Shown piece by piece: positions 49,596 through 56,854 of a DNA stretch of 64,000 nucleotides (the stretch's first letter is position 1; each line of letters begins with the position of its first letter). The DNA is taken from the NCBI RefSeq assembly GCF_030813695.1, contig NZ_JAUSVA010000002.1:3472001-3536000 (forward strand), given 5' to 3'. The translations under genes and the position numbers were made by a program. The notes under the pieces are model-generated. The model was given only the letters and a program-made list of their open reading frames with translations. It made no database searches and was not told the origin of the DNA. Source of the stretch: Kitasatospora herbaricolor. Its GTDB lineage: Bacteria; Actinomycetota; Actinomycetes; Streptomycetales; Streptomycetaceae.

Positions 49596-51212
49596 TCAGA
49601 CCCGCGGCGGCGTGCCCTCGATCGGGCGGCCCAGCACCCCGGGCCACTGCTGCCACGGGTGCGGGCCCGCGGCCGGGCGGTACTCGACGCCGAGCGCGTC
49701 CAGCCGGGCCAGGTGCGCCGTCATCCGTCGCTCGAAGCCCGCGTAGTCGCGCGCCGCCGGGTCGGCCGGCAGCCGGGACCACGCGACCTCGGCGAAGGCC
49801 GCCAGCCTGGGGAAGGCCCGGTAGTCGATGTCCCGGGCGCTGTCCATGAACTCGGTCCAGAGGTTGGCCTGGGTGCCGATCACGTGCCGGGCGGCGACCT
49901 CGTCCAGCTCGGCCGGCACCGGCTCGAAGCGGTAGACGTCCTCCAGCGAGCGGACCCAGCCGACCGGGATCGGCTCGTCGTCGCCGGGCCCCTGCCGGTG
50001 GTCCAGGTACACGTGCTGCTCGGGGCACATCACCACGTCGTGCCCGGCCCGCGCGGCCGCCACCCCGCCGCCGTAGCCCCGCCAGGAGGACACCGTGGCG
50101 CCGGGCGCCAGCCCGCCCTCCAGGATCTCGTCCCAGCCGACCAGCCGGCGGCCCCGCTCGGCGAGCCAGCCGTCGAAGTGCCGGACGAACCAGCTCTGCA
50201 GCTCGTCCTCGTCGGCGAGCCCGAGCTCCTTGATCCGCGCCTGGGCGGCGGCGCTGGCCCGCCACTGCTCCTTGGGGCACTCGTCGCCGCCGATGTGGAC
50301 GTACTCGGACGGGAAGATCTCCAGGACCTCCTCCAGCACCCCCTCCAGGAAGCGCAGGGTCTCGTCCGAGACGTTGAACACGTTCGGGCTGACGCCCCAG
50401 TCCGTCCAGACGCCGAGCGCCGCGGTGTCCACCACGTCGCCGTTGCCGAGCTCCGGGTAGGCGGCGACGGCCGCCTGGGCGTGGCCGGGGAGTTCGATCT
50501 CGGGGACGACGGTGATCTGCCGCTGGGCCGCGTAGGCGACGATCTCGCGCAGGTCGTCCTGGGTGTAGAAGCCGCCGTGCGGGCGGTCGTCCCGGCGCTG
50601 CCCGGCCCGGTAGCCGGTCATCGAGCGCTCCCGCCAGGAGCCCGCCTCGGTGAGCCGCGGGTACCGCTTGATCTCGATCCGCCAGCCCTGGTCGTCGGTC
50701 AGGTGCAGGTGCAGGACGTTGAGCTTGTGGACGGCCATCAGGTCCAGGAAGCGCAGCACGTCGGACTTGGGCAGGAAGTGCCGGGAGACGTCGAGCAGGA
50801 CGCCGCGCCAGGTGAACCGCGGCGCGTCCTCCACGTCGCCGCCGGGCAGCACCCAGCCGGTCCGGCGCAGCGGCGCCCGGCGGTAGGCGTCCGGGCCGAG
50901 CAGCTGGCGCAGGGTCTGCGCCCCCCAGAGCGCCCCGGCGGGGCCGCCGGCCGTGACCACGGCCCGGTCGGCCCGGACCGAGATCCGGTACGCCTCGGCC
51001 TCCAGCGTGTCGTCGAGGGCCAGCTCGACGCCGGCCGCCGAACCGGGCGGGGCCGGGCGCAGCGCCAGCCCGGTCGCCGCCGTGAGGGCGGTGCGCAGCC
51101 ACTGCTCGACCGGCTCCAGGCCGGGCGCGGCGGTGAGCGTGGTGTCCTGGTCGAGGAGGAGGTCCTGGTCGGCGAGGCGGACAGAACTCAGCGGGGCAGG
51201 GATGAGGTCCAT
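49596..51212 (-). CDS. GH20 beta-N-acetylhexosaminidase
   Basis: 538 residues. It removes terminal GlcNAc or GalNAc from chito-oligosaccharides by substrate-assisted catalysis. An N-terminal GH20b domain (~1-125) precedes the TIM barrel with RGVLLDVSRHFLPKSDVLRFLDLMAVHKLNVLHLHLTDDQGWRIEI and the catalytic pair Asp310-Glu311 (HIGGDECPKEQW). No signal peptide is visible, so it is likely cytoplasmic and works on imported chitobiose. ATG at 51212 behind CAGGATGG. A DasR-like operator lies 27 bp upstream, consistent with GlcNAc control. Confidence 0.93.
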   Translation of the reverse strand: MDLIPAPLSSVRLADQDLLLDQDTTLTAAPGLEPVEQWLRTALTAATGLALRPAPPGSAAGVELALDDTLEAEAYRISVRADRAVVTAGGPAGALWGAQTLRQLLGPDAYRRAPLRRTGWVLPGGDVEDAPRFTWRGVLLDVSRHFLPKSDVLRFLDLMAVHKLNVLHLHLTDDQGWRIEIKRYPRLTEAGSWRERSMTGYRAGQRRDDRPHGGFYTQDDLREIVAYAAQRQITVVPEIELPGHAQAAVAAYPELGNGDVVDTAALGVWTDWGVSPNVFNVSDETLRFLEGVLEEVLEIFPSEYVHIGGDECPKEQWRASAAAQARIKELGLADEDELQSWFVRHFDGWLAERGRRLVGWDEILEGGLAPGATVSSWRGYGGGVAAARAGHDVVMCPEQHVYLDHRQGPGDDEPIPVGWVRSLEDVYRFEPVPAELDEVAARHVIGTQANLWTEFMDSARDIDYRAFPRLAAFAEVAWSRLPADPAARDYAGFERRMTAHLARLDALGVEYRPAAGPHPWQQWPGVLGRPIEGTPPRV

Positions 51213-51238
51213 GCCGCCATCCTGCCCCGCCGAACCCA

Positions 51239-51254
51239 AATGGCATAGACCAAT
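51239..51254 (-). promoter_or_regulatory. DasR-responsive element (dre)-like operator
   Basis: On the minus strand ATTGGTCTATGCCATT matches the dre consensus ACTGGTCTAGACCACT at 12 of 16 positions, including the whole TGGTCTA half. It lies 27 bp upstream of the GH20 start. DasR represses GlcNAc and chitin genes until glucosamine-6-phosphate accumulates. Confidence 0.75.
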
Positions 51255-51308
51255 CGTGGGATCGGTTCGGCCGGGCCGCAGGATCGATCCGCCTTTGATC
51301 TGCGCAGG

Positions 51309-51596
51309 TCAGCCGTTGTCCTTGCCGCCGCCCTTGCCGTCGGCCGGCTGGCCGATGCCGTCGTAGATCTCCTTGCACATCGGACAGACGGGGTACTTCT
51401 TCGGGTCACGGCCCGGCACCCAGACCTTGCCGCACAGCGCCACCACGGGAGACCCGGAGAGCGCGCTCTCCATGATCTTGTCCTTCTGGACGTAGTGCGC
51501 GAAGCGCTCGTGGTCGCCGTCCCCGTGGGACACCTGCGGGACGGGCTCGACCAGGGTGCCGGTGCCGAGGCCGCGCTCGGGCTCAAGAGTGCTCAT
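51309..51596 (-). CDS. DUF3039 protein
   Basis: 95 residues, an actinobacterial DUF3039 family member. The core is HERFAHYVQKDKIMESALSGSPVVALCGKVWVPGRDPKKYPVCPMCKEIYDG: the three cysteines (ALCGK, CPMC) suggest metal binding, perhaps zinc. The C-terminus is Gly/Lys-rich. Start ATG 51596; a TTG at 51605 is in frame. Cytoplasmic, function unknown. Neighbours (GH20 and YqgE) on the same strand do not clarify the role. Confidence 0.88.
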   Translation of the reverse strand: MSTLEPERGLGTGTLVEPVPQVSHGDGDHERFAHYVQKDKIMESALSGSPVVALCGKVWVPGRDPKKYPVCPMCKEIYDGIGQPADGKGGGKDNG

Positions 51597-51681
51597 GAGT
51601 GCCAAGTCTATGGGGGCGCCGCGAGGGCGGGCCAGTGTGCGGCGCGGCCCGCCGCCGGGCCCGGCCCCGCCCGGCCCGGCC

Positions 51682-52251
51682 TCAGTTCAGGGTGGGGTCC
51701 TCGGGGTACGTCGCCAGCAGGGCCAGCGGCCCGCGCTGACGCCGCAGCACCGAGCGCCAGAGCCGCTCCGGCTCGGGGCTGGAGATGTCACCGGGCTCGC
51801 AGTCCACCAGGTACCAGGCGCCCTCGGCGATCTCCGACTCCAGCTGGCCCGGCGACCAGCCCGCGTACCCGGCGAAGATCCGCAGCCCGCCCAGCTCCCC
51901 CGCCAGCACCTCGGGCGGCGCCTCCAGGTCGACCAGGCCGATCGCGCCGTGCACCCGCCGCCAGCCGAGCGGCTCGGCCTGCCCCGGCTCGCCCGGCGCG
52001 ACGGCCAGGCCCAGCGCCGCGTCCAGCGCCACCGGGCCGCCCTGGAAGACCACCGCGGGCTGCCCGACCATCGCGCCCCACCCGTCCAGCACCGCCCCCA
52101 CCTCGATCGGCGTCGGGTGGTTCAGCACGACGCCGAGCGCCCCCTCGGCATCGTGGTCGAGGAGGAGCACGACGGCCCGCGCGAAGTTGGGATCGGTGAG
52201 CACGGGAGTCGCGACGAGCAGCCGGCCGGTGTGCGAGTGCGCCGCGGTCAT
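51682..52251 (-). CDS. YqgE/AlgH family protein (UPF0301)
   Basis: 189 residues. Family hallmarks: GRLLVATPVLTDPNFARAVVLLLDHDAEGALGVVLNHPTP at the N-terminus, VFQGGPVALDAALGL, and LRIFAGYAGWSPGQLESEIAEGAWYLVD. Length is standard. Biochemical role is unknown; members have been tied to regulation of exopolysaccharide or stress responses. ATG at 52251. It is divergent from murA, with about 300 bp between (52252-52547) that contain the murA promoter and no other gene. Confidence 0.92.
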   Translation of the reverse strand: MTAAHSHTGRLLVATPVLTDPNFARAVVLLLDHDAEGALGVVLNHPTPIEVGAVLDGWGAMVGQPAVVFQGGPVALDAALGLAVAPGEPGQAEPLGWRRVHGAIGLVDLEAPPEVLAGELGGLRIFAGYAGWSPGQLESEIAEGAWYLVDCEPGDISSPEPERLWRSVLRRQRGPLALLATYPEDPTLN

Positions 52252-52547
52252 GCCTCACATGATCCCGCAGGAGAGCCCGTCCGGGGCACCTCAACACGAA
52301 ACCCCGCCGGGCCCGCCCACCACCCGTACGGCCCCTTCCGGGGGCGCGCCACCACCCGGAGAGAGCACCATCACCGGAGGAGCAGACGGGAACCAATCAC
52401 ACGCCTACTACCATCTACTGATGGTGGACGCCCTTTCGCGGCGGAAACTCGCTCGCCCGGGCCCCACAGCCGCCCGTTCGACCCCACCACGCCAGGCTCT
52501 CCCGCGGAGCCCGGACCCGACCTCTGGCACCCCGGATTGCGAGAACG

Positions 52548-53888
52548 ATGACCGACGACGTCCTGCTGGTTCACGGCGGAAACCCGCTCGAAGGCGAGAT
52601 CCGGGTCCGGGGTGCGAAGAACCTGGTCCCCAAGGCCATGGTCGCCGCCCTGCTCGGCCAGGGCCCCAGCCGGCTGCGCAACGTCCCGGACATCCGCGAC
52701 GTCAAGGTCGTGCGCGGCCTGCTGCAGCTGCACGGTGTGACCGTCCGCACCGGCGACGAGGACGGCGAGCTGATCCTCGACCCCTCGCACGTCGAGAGCG
52801 CCAACGTCGCGGACATCGACGCGCACGCCGGCTCCTCGCGGATCCCGATCCTGTTCTGCGGCCCGCTGCTGCACCGCCTCGGCCACGCCTTCATCCCGGG
52901 CCTGGGCGGCTGCGACATCGGCGGCCGGCCCGTCGACTTCCACTTCGAGGTGCTGCGCCAGTTCGGCGCCACCATCGAGAAGCACCCGCAGGGCACCTAC
53001 CTGGTGGCCCAGCAGCGGCTGCGCGGCACCAAGATCGAGCTGCCCTACCCCTCGGTCGGCGCGACCGAGCAGGTGCTGCTCACCGCCGTCCTCGCGGAGG
53101 GCGTCACGGAGCTGCGCAACGCCGCCATCGAGCCGGAGATCGTCGATCTGATCTGCGTGCTGCAGAAGATGGGCGCGATCATCTCGCTGGGCACCGACCG
53201 CACCATCCTGATCACCGGCGTGGACGAGCTGGGCGGCTACAACCACCGCGCCCTGCCGGACCGCCTGGAGGCCGCCTCCTGGGCCTGCGCGGCGCTGGCC
53301 ACCCGGGGCGACATCTACGTCCGCGGCGCCGACCAGATCCCGATGATGACCTTCCTCAACACCTTCCGGAAGGTCGGCGGGGCCTTCGAGGTCGACGACG
53401 AGGGCATCCGCTTCTGGCACCCGGGCGGCGAGCTCAAGGCGATCGCCCTGGAGACCGACGTGCACCCCGGCTTCCAGACCGACTGGCAGCAGCCGCTGGT
53501 GGTCGCGCTGACCCAGGCCAGCGGCCTGTCGATCGTGCACGAGACGGTCTACGAGTCGCGGCTCGGCTTCACCAGCGCGCTGAACCAGATGGGCGCGCAC
53601 ATCCAGCTCTACCGCGAGTGCCTGGGCTCCACGCCGTGCCGCTTCGGCGCGCGCAACTTCCAGCACTCGGCGGTCGTCTCCGGCCCGTCCAAGCTGATCG
53701 GCGGCGAGCTGGTCATCCCCGACCTGCGCGGCGGTTTCTCGTACCTGATCGCGGCGCTGGCCGCCGAGGGCACCTCCACCGTGCACGGGATCGACCTGAT
53801 CAACCGCGGCTACGAGAACTTCATGGAGAAGCTCCGTGACCTCGGTGCCCACGTCGAGCTGCCCAGCGAGGAGCTGGTGACGGCCTGA
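52548..53888 (+). CDS. murA: UDP-N-acetylglucosamine 1-carboxyvinyltransferase
   Basis: 446 residues. It transfers enolpyruvyl from PEP to UDP-GlcNAc, the first committed step of peptidoglycan synthesis. Conserved elements are the N-terminal GEIRVRGAKNLVPKAMVAALL, catalytic Cys122 in GLGGCDIGGRPVDFH (so the enzyme should be fosfomycin-sensitive in principle), and the two-fold inside-out alpha/beta barrel with DRLEAASWACAALAT and PDLRGGFSYLIAALAAEGTSTVHGIDLINRGYENF. ATG at 52548. It ends with a very strong terminator and is convergent with hup. Confidence 0.95.
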   Translation: MTDDVLLVHGGNPLEGEIRVRGAKNLVPKAMVAALLGQGPSRLRNVPDIRDVKVVRGLLQLHGVTVRTGDEDGELILDPSHVESANVADIDAHAGSSRIPILFCGPLLHRLGHAFIPGLGGCDIGGRPVDFHFEVLRQFGATIEKHPQGTYLVAQQRLRGTKIELPYPSVGATEQVLLTAVLAEGVTELRNAAIEPEIVDLICVLQKMGAIISLGTDRTILITGVDELGGYNHRALPDRLEAASWACAALATRGDIYVRGADQIPMMTFLNTFRKVGGAFEVDDEGIRFWHPGGELKAIALETDVHPGFQTDWQQPLVVALTQASGLSIVHETVYESRLGFTSALNQMGAHIQLYRECLGSTPCRFGARNFQHSAVVSGPSKLIGGELVIPDLRGGFSYLIAALAAEGTSTVHGIDLINRGYENFMEKLRDLGAHVELPSEELVTA

Positions 53889-53898
53889 CAGCCCGCAG

Positions 53899-53944
53899 AA
53901 CGGCCGGTGGCCGGACCCCCGAGGGGGTCCGGCCACCGGCCGTT
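53899..53944 (+). terminator. Perfect 22-bp terminator of murA
   Basis: AACGGCCGGTGGCCGGACCC (plus CC) at 53899-53920 is fully complementary to 53923-53944, with a minimal loop, 10 bp after the murA stop. Confidence 0.92.
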
Positions 53945-53972
53945 CCACGCCCGTTCACCGGGCCGCACGACG

Positions 53973-54014
53973 CCGCCGGGGGCGGACCGACCCGAGTCGG
54001 TCCGCCCCCGGCGG
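53973..54014 (-). terminator. Perfect 19-bp terminator of hup
   Basis: CCGCCGGGGGCGGACCGAC (53973-53991), CCGA loop, exact complement (53996-54014). It lies 37 bp beyond the hup stop on the minus strand, back to back with the murA terminator. Confidence 0.9.
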
Positions 54015-54051
54015 TTCACAGCTGCTGCGGGGCTCCTGGGAGCCTGCGGCG

Positions 54052-54333
54052 TCAGGCGCCCTTGGCGGCTTCCTTCAGCTTGGAGCCGGCGCTGACCTTG
54101 GCGCTGTAGCCCGCCGCGATCTGGATCGGCTCGCCGGTCTGCGGGTTGCGGGCGGTGCGAGCCGCGCGGTGGGTGCGCTCGAAGGTCAGGAAACCGGGGA
54201 TGGTGACCTTCTCGTCGCCCTTGGCGACGACCTCGCCGACGATCTCGGCGAAAGCGGCCAGAACGGCGTCGGCGTCCTTGCGGGTCACCTCGGCGCGCTC
54301 GGACAGCGCGGCCACCAGCTCACTGCGGTTCAT
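54052..54333 (-). CDS. hup: HU family DNA-binding protein
   Basis: 93 residues, a typical short streptomycete HU (HupA type) without the Lys-rich tail of HupS. MNRSELVAALSERAEVTRKDADAVLAAFAEIV is the N-terminal helical dimerisation region, VTIPGFLTFERTHRAARTARNPQTGEPI the DNA-embracing beta arm. It bends and compacts DNA in the nucleoid. ATG at 54333 with AGGAG. A 10-bp hairpin (54372-54418) lies in its leader or promoter region. Confidence 0.96.
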   Translation of the reverse strand: MNRSELVAALSERAEVTRKDADAVLAAFAEIVGEVVAKGDEKVTIPGFLTFERTHRAARTARNPQTGEPIQIAAGYSAKVSAGSKLKEAAKGA

Positions 54334-54853
54334 GTGTACTCCTGTGGTCTGTTCGCGTTGCGGTGTGCAGGGGACCCAGCGGTCGTCCCTCCGGGGGCAC
54401 CCGGGTGGCCGCTGGTCCGCACACTGTGCTCATTCAGGCATGGGGTCGGTCAGGGGTCGGCTCGTACCCCGAGCCGCGCGCCGTGCATTTTCTGCCCGCG
54501 TGCCTGCCTGGGTACGAATCCTGCCCCGACCGGGCCCGAGAAAGCCAATCGGGCCCCGGCGCTGTTGACCCGAACAGCGCCCGCCCGTCGGAACGGTGAC
54601 GCTCCGTCGGCTCCGGTGCACCGGAGCGGGCGGCGGTCGGGACGACACGCCGGTAGGCCGGGGGGACGTTCCGTACTTGTCGGACACGCCTGCCCCGTTC
54701 AGGGCTACCGTACGCCCTGGCGCGGACAAGCCCAAACACGCCCCTCGCCCTTGTGTCGCAAGGGTTCGGGCCCGGCTCGGGCGGGTAGGGTCGCGAGCCG
54801 GTCATTTGCCCGGCGGCGTGACGCCCCTGACGGCCCGCTCCGGGCCGGACGGC
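54334..54853. other. Intergenic region upstream of hup
   Basis: 520 bp without a gene. It holds an imperfect hairpin (54372-54382 with 54409-54418, one bulge) 39 bp before the hup start, and a 24-bp dyad GGCGCTGTT-GACCCG-AACAGCGCC (54558-54581) that could be an operator or the malic enzyme terminator. Short open frames on both strands lack ribosome-binding sites. Confidence 0.5.
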
Positions 54854-56329
54854 TCAGAGCTCGACGGCCGGGAAGGACGAGGTGTCCAGCGTCCCCACGA
54901 AGCCCGGGGTGGGCCGGTCCCGGGCGGGCTCACACGGGCCGGCGTTGGCCAGCGCGGCCTCGCGCACGGCCGCGGCGACGGTCTTGGCCACGTCCGGGTG
55001 GAAGACGCTGGGGATGATGTAGTTCGCGTTCAGCTCCTCGTCCGCGACCGTGGTGGCCAGCGCGCGGGCGGCGGCGAGCATCATCTCGGTGGTGACGTGG
55101 CGGCTCTGGGCGTCCAGCAGGCCGCGGAACACGCCCGGGAAGACCAGCACGTTGTTGATCTGGTTCGGGAAGTCGCTGCGGCCGGTGGCGACCACGGCGG
55201 CGCTCTGCCGGGCGACGGCCGGGTCGACCTCGGGGTCGGGGTTGGCGAGCGCGAAGACCACCGCGTCCTTCGCCATGGTGGCGAGGTCGTCGCCGTCCAG
55301 GAGGTTGGGGGCCGACACGCCGATGAAGACGTCGGCGCCCGCCACGGCCTCCTTGAGGGTGCCGGTGCGGCCGGAGCGGTTGGTGTGCTCGGCGATCCAG
55401 CGCAGGCTGTCGTTGAGGTCCTCGCGCCCGCCGTGGACCACGCCGCGGACGTCCGCCACGGTGGCGTGCTCCACGCCGGCCGCCAGCAGCAGCTTGAGGA
55501 TCGCGGTGCCGGCCGCGCCGGCGCCCGACATCACCACCCGGATCTCGGAGATGTCCTTGCGGACCACCTTGAGCGCGTTGGTCAGCGCGGCGAGCACCAC
55601 GATCGCGGTGCCGTGCTGGTCGTCGTGGAAGACCGGGATGTCCAGGGCCTCGCGGAGCCGGGCCTCGATCTCGAAGCAGCGCGGCGCGGAGATGTCCTCC
55701 AGGTTGATGCCGGCGAAGCCCGGGGCGATCGCCTTGACGATGGCCACGATCTCGTCGGTGTCCTGGGTGTCCAGGCAGAGCGGCCAGGCGTCGATGCCCG
55801 CGAAGCGCTTGAACAGGGCCGCCTTGCCCTCCATCACCGGCAGCGCGGCGGCCGGGCCGATGTTGCCCAGGCCCAGCACGGCGGAGCCGTCGGTGACCAC
55901 GGCGACGCTGTTGCGCTTGATGGTGAGGCGGCGGGCGTCCTCGGGGTTCTCGGCGATCGCCATGCAGACCCGGGCGACACCCGGGGTGTAGATCATCGAG
56001 AGGTCGTCACGGTTGCGGATCGGCAGCTTGGACGACATCTCGATCTTGCCGCCGAGGTGCATCAGGAAGGTGCGGTCGGAGACCTTGCCGATGGTGACGC
56101 CGTCGATCGCGCGGAGCTTCTCGACGATCTCCTCGCCGTGCGCGACCGAGGACGCGGCGACGGTGACGTCGATCCGCAGCGCCTCCAGGCCGGAGGCGGT
56201 GACGTCGAGACCGGTGACCGAGCCGCCGGAGGACTCCACGGCGGTGGTGATCGAGCTGACGGCGCTGCCCGAGGCCGGGACCTCCATCCGCACCGTGATC
56301 GAGTTGGAGACACTGGGCACGGTCGCCAT
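54854..56329 (-). CDS. NAD(P)-dependent malic enzyme with N-terminal ACT domain
   Basis: 491 residues. It decarboxylates malate to pyruvate with reduction of NAD or NADP. Residues ~8-85 form an ACT domain (ITVRMEVPASGSAVSSITTAVESSGGSVTGLDV), which may bind an amino acid or other effector. The catalytic region has MIYTPGVARVCMAIAENP, VTDGSAVLGLGNIGPAAALPVMEGKAALFK, PVFHDDQHGTAIVVLAAL and the nucleotide-binding fold IRVVMSGAGAAGTAILKLLLAAG. The ATG at 56329 has AAGGACG upstream; the open frame runs further upstream but without domain content. A candidate small RNA and terminator lie in the upstream gap. Confidence 0.93.
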   Translation of the reverse strand: MATVPSVSNSITVRMEVPASGSAVSSITTAVESSGGSVTGLDVTASGLEALRIDVTVAASSVAHGEEIVEKLRAIDGVTIGKVSDRTFLMHLGGKIEMSSKLPIRNRDDLSMIYTPGVARVCMAIAENPEDARRLTIKRNSVAVVTDGSAVLGLGNIGPAAALPVMEGKAALFKRFAGIDAWPLCLDTQDTDEIVAIVKAIAPGFAGINLEDISAPRCFEIEARLREALDIPVFHDDQHGTAIVVLAALTNALKVVRKDISEIRVVMSGAGAAGTAILKLLLAAGVEHATVADVRGVVHGGREDLNDSLRWIAEHTNRSGRTGTLKEAVAGADVFIGVSAPNLLDGDDLATMAKDAVVFALANPDPEVDPAVARQSAAVVATGRSDFPNQINNVLVFPGVFRGLLDAQSRHVTTEMMLAAARALATTVADEELNANYIIPSVFHPDVAKTVAAAVREAALANAGPCEPARDRPTPGFVGTLDTSSFPAVEL

Positions 56330-56544
56330 CGACGTCCTTCTTCCGTCCACTGAGGGTATGACTCTGAGGGTCTGCAACACCGAGACGCCTTCAACAAAGT
56401 GTTGAAGATCGCGCCCAGCGCATGTTAGACCTCGATCGTCGCACCTACCAGGGGGTACGCAGAAATAAAGTTCATTGAGTGTCCGGACTCCACAAAAGAG
56501 TCTCCGGCCGGCGGAACCTCGCACCGGAAATCCGCCGCGTGCTC

Positions 56545-56572
56545 TTGGCGTTCGGAGCGGATGCGTTACATT
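56545..56572 (+). promoter_or_regulatory. Putative promoter of candidate small RNA
   Basis: TTGGCG (56545-56550), 16 bp, TACATT (56567-56572). Transcription would start near 56578-56580, the exact beginning of the closing stem of the candidate RNA. Confidence 0.55.
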
Positions 56573-56578
56573 GGACGG

Positions 56579-56712
56579 GACACCGGCTCGATCCAAGCCC
56601 CCGGGCCCAACCTTAGTCGCTTCGAGCGACCACTTGCCGCGAGGCGAGCATGGCGGGTCGGTGTCACCAACGTCGCGCGAAGGCCCCCACCACCGGTGGG
56701 GGCCTTCGCCGT
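56579..56712 (+). ncRNA. Candidate structured small RNA with own promoter and terminator
   Basis: About 130 nt in the gap between malic enzyme and HelD-like genes. GACACCG (56579-56585) pairs with CGGTGTC (56659-56665), closing a multiloop. Inside are a short stem GGCT/AGCC (56585-56599), a stem GTCGCT/AGCGAC (56616-56630) and a stem CTTGCC/GGCGAG with a GCGA tetraloop (56633-56648). A 14-bp terminator (56676-56708) follows. I recall a Streptomyces coelicolor small RNA reported from this genomic position (named scr2952), but this was not checked. A cis-regulatory leader is the alternative, though no downstream plus-strand gene exists. Confidence 0.55.
56676..56708. terminator. Perfect 14-bp terminator
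   Basis: GCGAAGGCCCCCAC (56676-56689), 5-nt loop, exact complement (56695-56708). It can end the plus-strand candidate RNA and also the minus-strand HelD-like transcript (stop at 56855). The remaining 56713-56854 shows no gene. Confidence 0.88.
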
Positions 56713-56854
56713 TGACGGAGCGTTGACAGCGCGCCGCCGGAGCGCCCAGCGGCCGGGCCGACGGGCCGGCAGCACCGGGCCGCCGGCCGCCGGCACCGAC
56801 CGCCCCGCCGGCCGCCGCCGGGTCGGTGGCGGCCGGTGAGGCGGACCGGCGCGG

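Noticed and set aside
54505..54545. tRNA-like T-arm (GGGTACGAATCC) in the hup/malic gap
   Set aside because: The flanking bases do not form a T stem or acceptor stem on either strand; no tRNA.
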